From positions 1 through 7,989 of the forward strand of contig JAIDIR010000283.1 in assembly GCA_029052615.1 (NCBI GenBank): a stretch of 7,989 bases of DNA, written 5' to 3'. The position numbers and the translations under genes are program-made. The notes below the pieces were generated by a model that had not been told where the DNA came from, ran no database searches, and saw nothing but the letters and a program-made list of their open reading frames with translations. The DNA comes from Clostridia bacterium. Its GTDB lineage: Bacteria; Bacillota; Clostridia; Christensenellales; Borkfalkiaceae. Below, piece after piece: positions 7,101-7,989 of the stretch (its first letter is position 1; each line of letters starts with the position of its first letter).

Positions 7101-7989
7101 TCGTCAAGCGCATAAACCACCTTGCCAAGCCGCCTTTGAAGGAGGGCGAGGAGCTTGAATGGGTAAAAGCCGCGCTGGAAATCGAGCAGGATAAACGCAG
7201 AATTCTTACCCATACCAAGCTTGCATCCAACTTCGTGGGAATAACGGGCGGCATCAACGACAAGAAAAGGGACGATTTCCTTGCGCCGCTGTATAACTTC
7301 CACGAGCTGTGCGGCGGAGTGTTTATGGACTACAACGCCGACGCGTTCAACTCGGTATGCGCAAAGGCTTCGGACGGTCATTTAAAGCCGCTTTTCGCGG
7401 GCTTGCTGGGCGCCGCCAAGTCGTTCACGCAGAGCTGCGATTACTTCTCCGACACGGTGGAGGCGAACCAACAGCTCATTTCGGACGAGGATATATACGA
7501 CTATTACTATGCAAAGTGCACGGCGCTTATCGACAATATCGATATGCTTCCCGCGTGGGCTATGTACAAGGCGACGGCTAAAAAGCTGAACGACAACGGA
7601 CTTACTTTCATAACCGACGCGCTGGAAAGCGGACAGATAAGCGGCGAAAAAATTCTTTCGGCGTTCCGCAAAAACGTTTACAGAAATTTCGTCCAGAAGA
7701 ACATTCCCGCCGACCCCAGACTTTCGGGCTTTTCGGCAACCGTGCTGGACGAAACGGCAAGCAACTTTTCGCAGATATTGGAAGAGTTCACCAAGCTCAC
7801 GCGCGACAAAATCCGCCACGACCTCATTTCCCGTCTGCCGGGGGAGGAAACGGAGGGCGCGCTCGCGCTCGAGCTTATGTCCTTCCGCCGCCAGACCAAG
7901 GGCAACCCGCGCGGGCTTAACCTGCGCACGCTGCTCGGCGAAATTCCCGAGCTTTTAAAGGTGGTCGCGCCCTGTATGCTTATGAGCCC
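4178..7989 (+). CDS. Large DUF4011 SF1 helicase protein, 5' part (runs off the right edge)
   Basis: I read 1270 complete codons without a stop or frameshift; the gene continues past the window. The start at 4178 (MAANKKAKQL) has a good Shine-Dalgarno and its own promoter. Residues about 30-130 form a beta-rich domain like the one that opens many DUF4011 proteins. Residues about 170-300 resemble a transglutaminase-like fold, with the conserved L-E-A-x-x-x-N-P-V and G-V-G-V-W-L segments, but the usual catalytic Cys position is P225 and the His position is K251; D289 may be the remaining acidic residue. DUF4011 starts near W379-E-R-R-L-L-D-L-S-L-K-N-N-L-L-N-F. The SF1 (Upf1/Dna2-like) helicase core begins with D651-S-S-Q654 and Walker A G671-P-P-G-T-G-K-S678, followed by V695-L-F-V-A-E-K-Q-A-A-L and F720-C-L-E-L-H-S. 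A long helical insertion runs to about 1240. The visible end, L1249-R-T-L-L-x-E-I-P-E-L-L with P1265-C-M-L-M-S, normally directly precedes Walker B. Relatives usually have 1500-2000 residues and often end in a Vsr/DUF559-like nuclease and DUF3320. Some act in phage defence; the role here is unproven. Confidence 0.92.
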   Translation, partial: MAANKKAKQLLETLDLDGELLNCVSYATYYNRIPLFTSFRVVNNGEEALENVVIQVTGSNKLILPAQIEIDQIPAESSMEVKTPSLLNPKYLADLEEAEDCTVTVTVCCGKTVICDISSQVKAVSMESWSGTSGNAEMLAAFVRPRLSDCQKILAEAGLQLKTWGYSKEFSGYSGNDKNALMYAFASMFSAVRNLNIEREHGGDATQLIRVGNLADLVPSRKGSPLLMAVYMASCLEAAKFNPVILVGKTKIGVGVWLHESCFNSPLQDDMSVIERYVAAGVNNLAVVDVEDLFAHKNASFATASAHFATLLQQGKFDCCIDVKRCRIGGIFSMPIKVGDGKSYEILGDNRYSYDAKPEKLIDADSLSLKRKASKNRNWERRLLDLSLKNNLLNFRYTRDCVHLLLPDLKTFFNKIEGRSTLTLLANQSKIDDALYFGTGNKVKTLSELVSIELNSQIVRSYSGESGLQEAVQTLIRKGKSSREEVGANTIYLAFGFLKWKHPADKDYMYAPIVLQPVNLKKTKSQGVAMELGDDYAVNTTLLEFLKQEFGVDIRGIEDEKLTPVEMLAVFRAKTANMKGWLVYEDVYLAQFTFAGYAMWRDVRDNMSLYKQNPMIAGLLENTNKFTDNKLSGANEDDAKPTEVLTPLSCDSSQYSAVAESGKGTTFVLHGPPGTGKSQTITNIIANALDGGKRVLFVAEKQAALQVVKKRLNDIGIGEFCLELHSGKTVDKGEIVRSIENTLSLKSEYDETKFTADGDAIREYRDTLHQPLYALHKKRGLGVSVYDGIVNYLQNAAAPELVNIESTFYDNLTAKKLAEYENMLLTAQAAARECGGVYRSPFANVNVTECDEKVKRSVLYSAEVVVAELQHLKNYLALFLNTFNQKISTFTSKKLNNLVQIVKKLSGGDLNVFFTCDEREFYTFYNANLRYDAGVKNWMNKFKALADVSKFANVIDEEIEKCNGDYLASRPLTVIVKRINHLAKPPLKEGEELEWVKAALEIEQDKRRILTHTKLASNFVGITGGINDKKRDDFLAPLYNFHELCGGVFMDYNADAFNSVCAKASDGHLKPLFAGLLGAAKSFTQSCDYFSDTVEANQQLISDEDIYDYYYAKCTALIDNIDMLPAWAMYKATAKKLNDNGLTFITDALESGQISGEKILSAFRKNVYRNFVQKNIPADPRLSGFSATVLDETASNFSQILEEFTKLTRDKIRHDLISRLPGEETEGALALELMSFRRQTKGNPRGLNLRTLLGEIPELLKVVAPCMLMS

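Noticed and set aside
6860..7819. Reverse-strand open frames of 145 and 173 codons
   Set aside because: They lie fully inside the helical insertion of the DUF4011 protein, whose frame is continuous and family-consistent; no promoter or ribosome binding site was seen for them.
1..7989. CRISPR arrays, insertion sequences, tRNA or rRNA genes
   Set aside because: I saw no regularly spaced repeats, terminal inverted repeats, transposase-like protein or cloverleaf sequence anywhere in the window.

Overview
The window looks like a chromosomal stretch from a low-to-moderate GC Gram-positive bacterium, most likely an uncultured gut-type member of the Clostridia. This is an inference from AT-rich intergenic regions with near-consensus sigma-A promoters, strong GGAGG-type ribosome binding sites, heavy use of ATA, TTA and AGG codons, and the families present. 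The sequence alone does not fix the genus.

All genes lie on the + strand. Positions 1-58 hold the last 18 codons of GMP synthase (guaA). A 124-base gap follows with a perfect-consensus promoter (66-94), then, only about 16 bases after the predicted transcription start, a strong intrinsic terminator (118-152). Next is a complete 12-segment MATE-family efflux transporter (183-1586). After a 46-base gap, with a likely promoter overlapping the MATE stop codon, comes a complete HelD-like superfamily 1 helicase/ATPase (1633-4005). It ends at a hairpin terminator (4054-4080).

A further good promoter (4115-4143) drives the last gene, a very large protein starting at 4178 that is still open at the right edge (1270 complete codons read, no stop or frameshift). 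It has a beta-rich N-terminus, a transglutaminase-like segment that has lost at least two catalytic positions, a DUF4011 segment, and the first half of an SF1 (Upf1/Dna2-like) helicase with a textbook Walker A. The window stops about where the Walker B strand should begin.

Each complete gene seems to have its own promoter with a 17-base spacer, so this is a row of separately controlled genes and not one tight operon. Two possible themes are antibiotic tolerance (MATE pump plus HelD, which in other Gram-positives recycles RNA polymerase and can give rifampicin tolerance) and nucleic-acid defence (DUF4011 helicases occur in some anti-phage systems). Neither can be proved here. The most unusual points are the promoter-terminator leader before the MATE gene and the catalytically degenerate transglutaminase-like domain in the DUF4011 protein.
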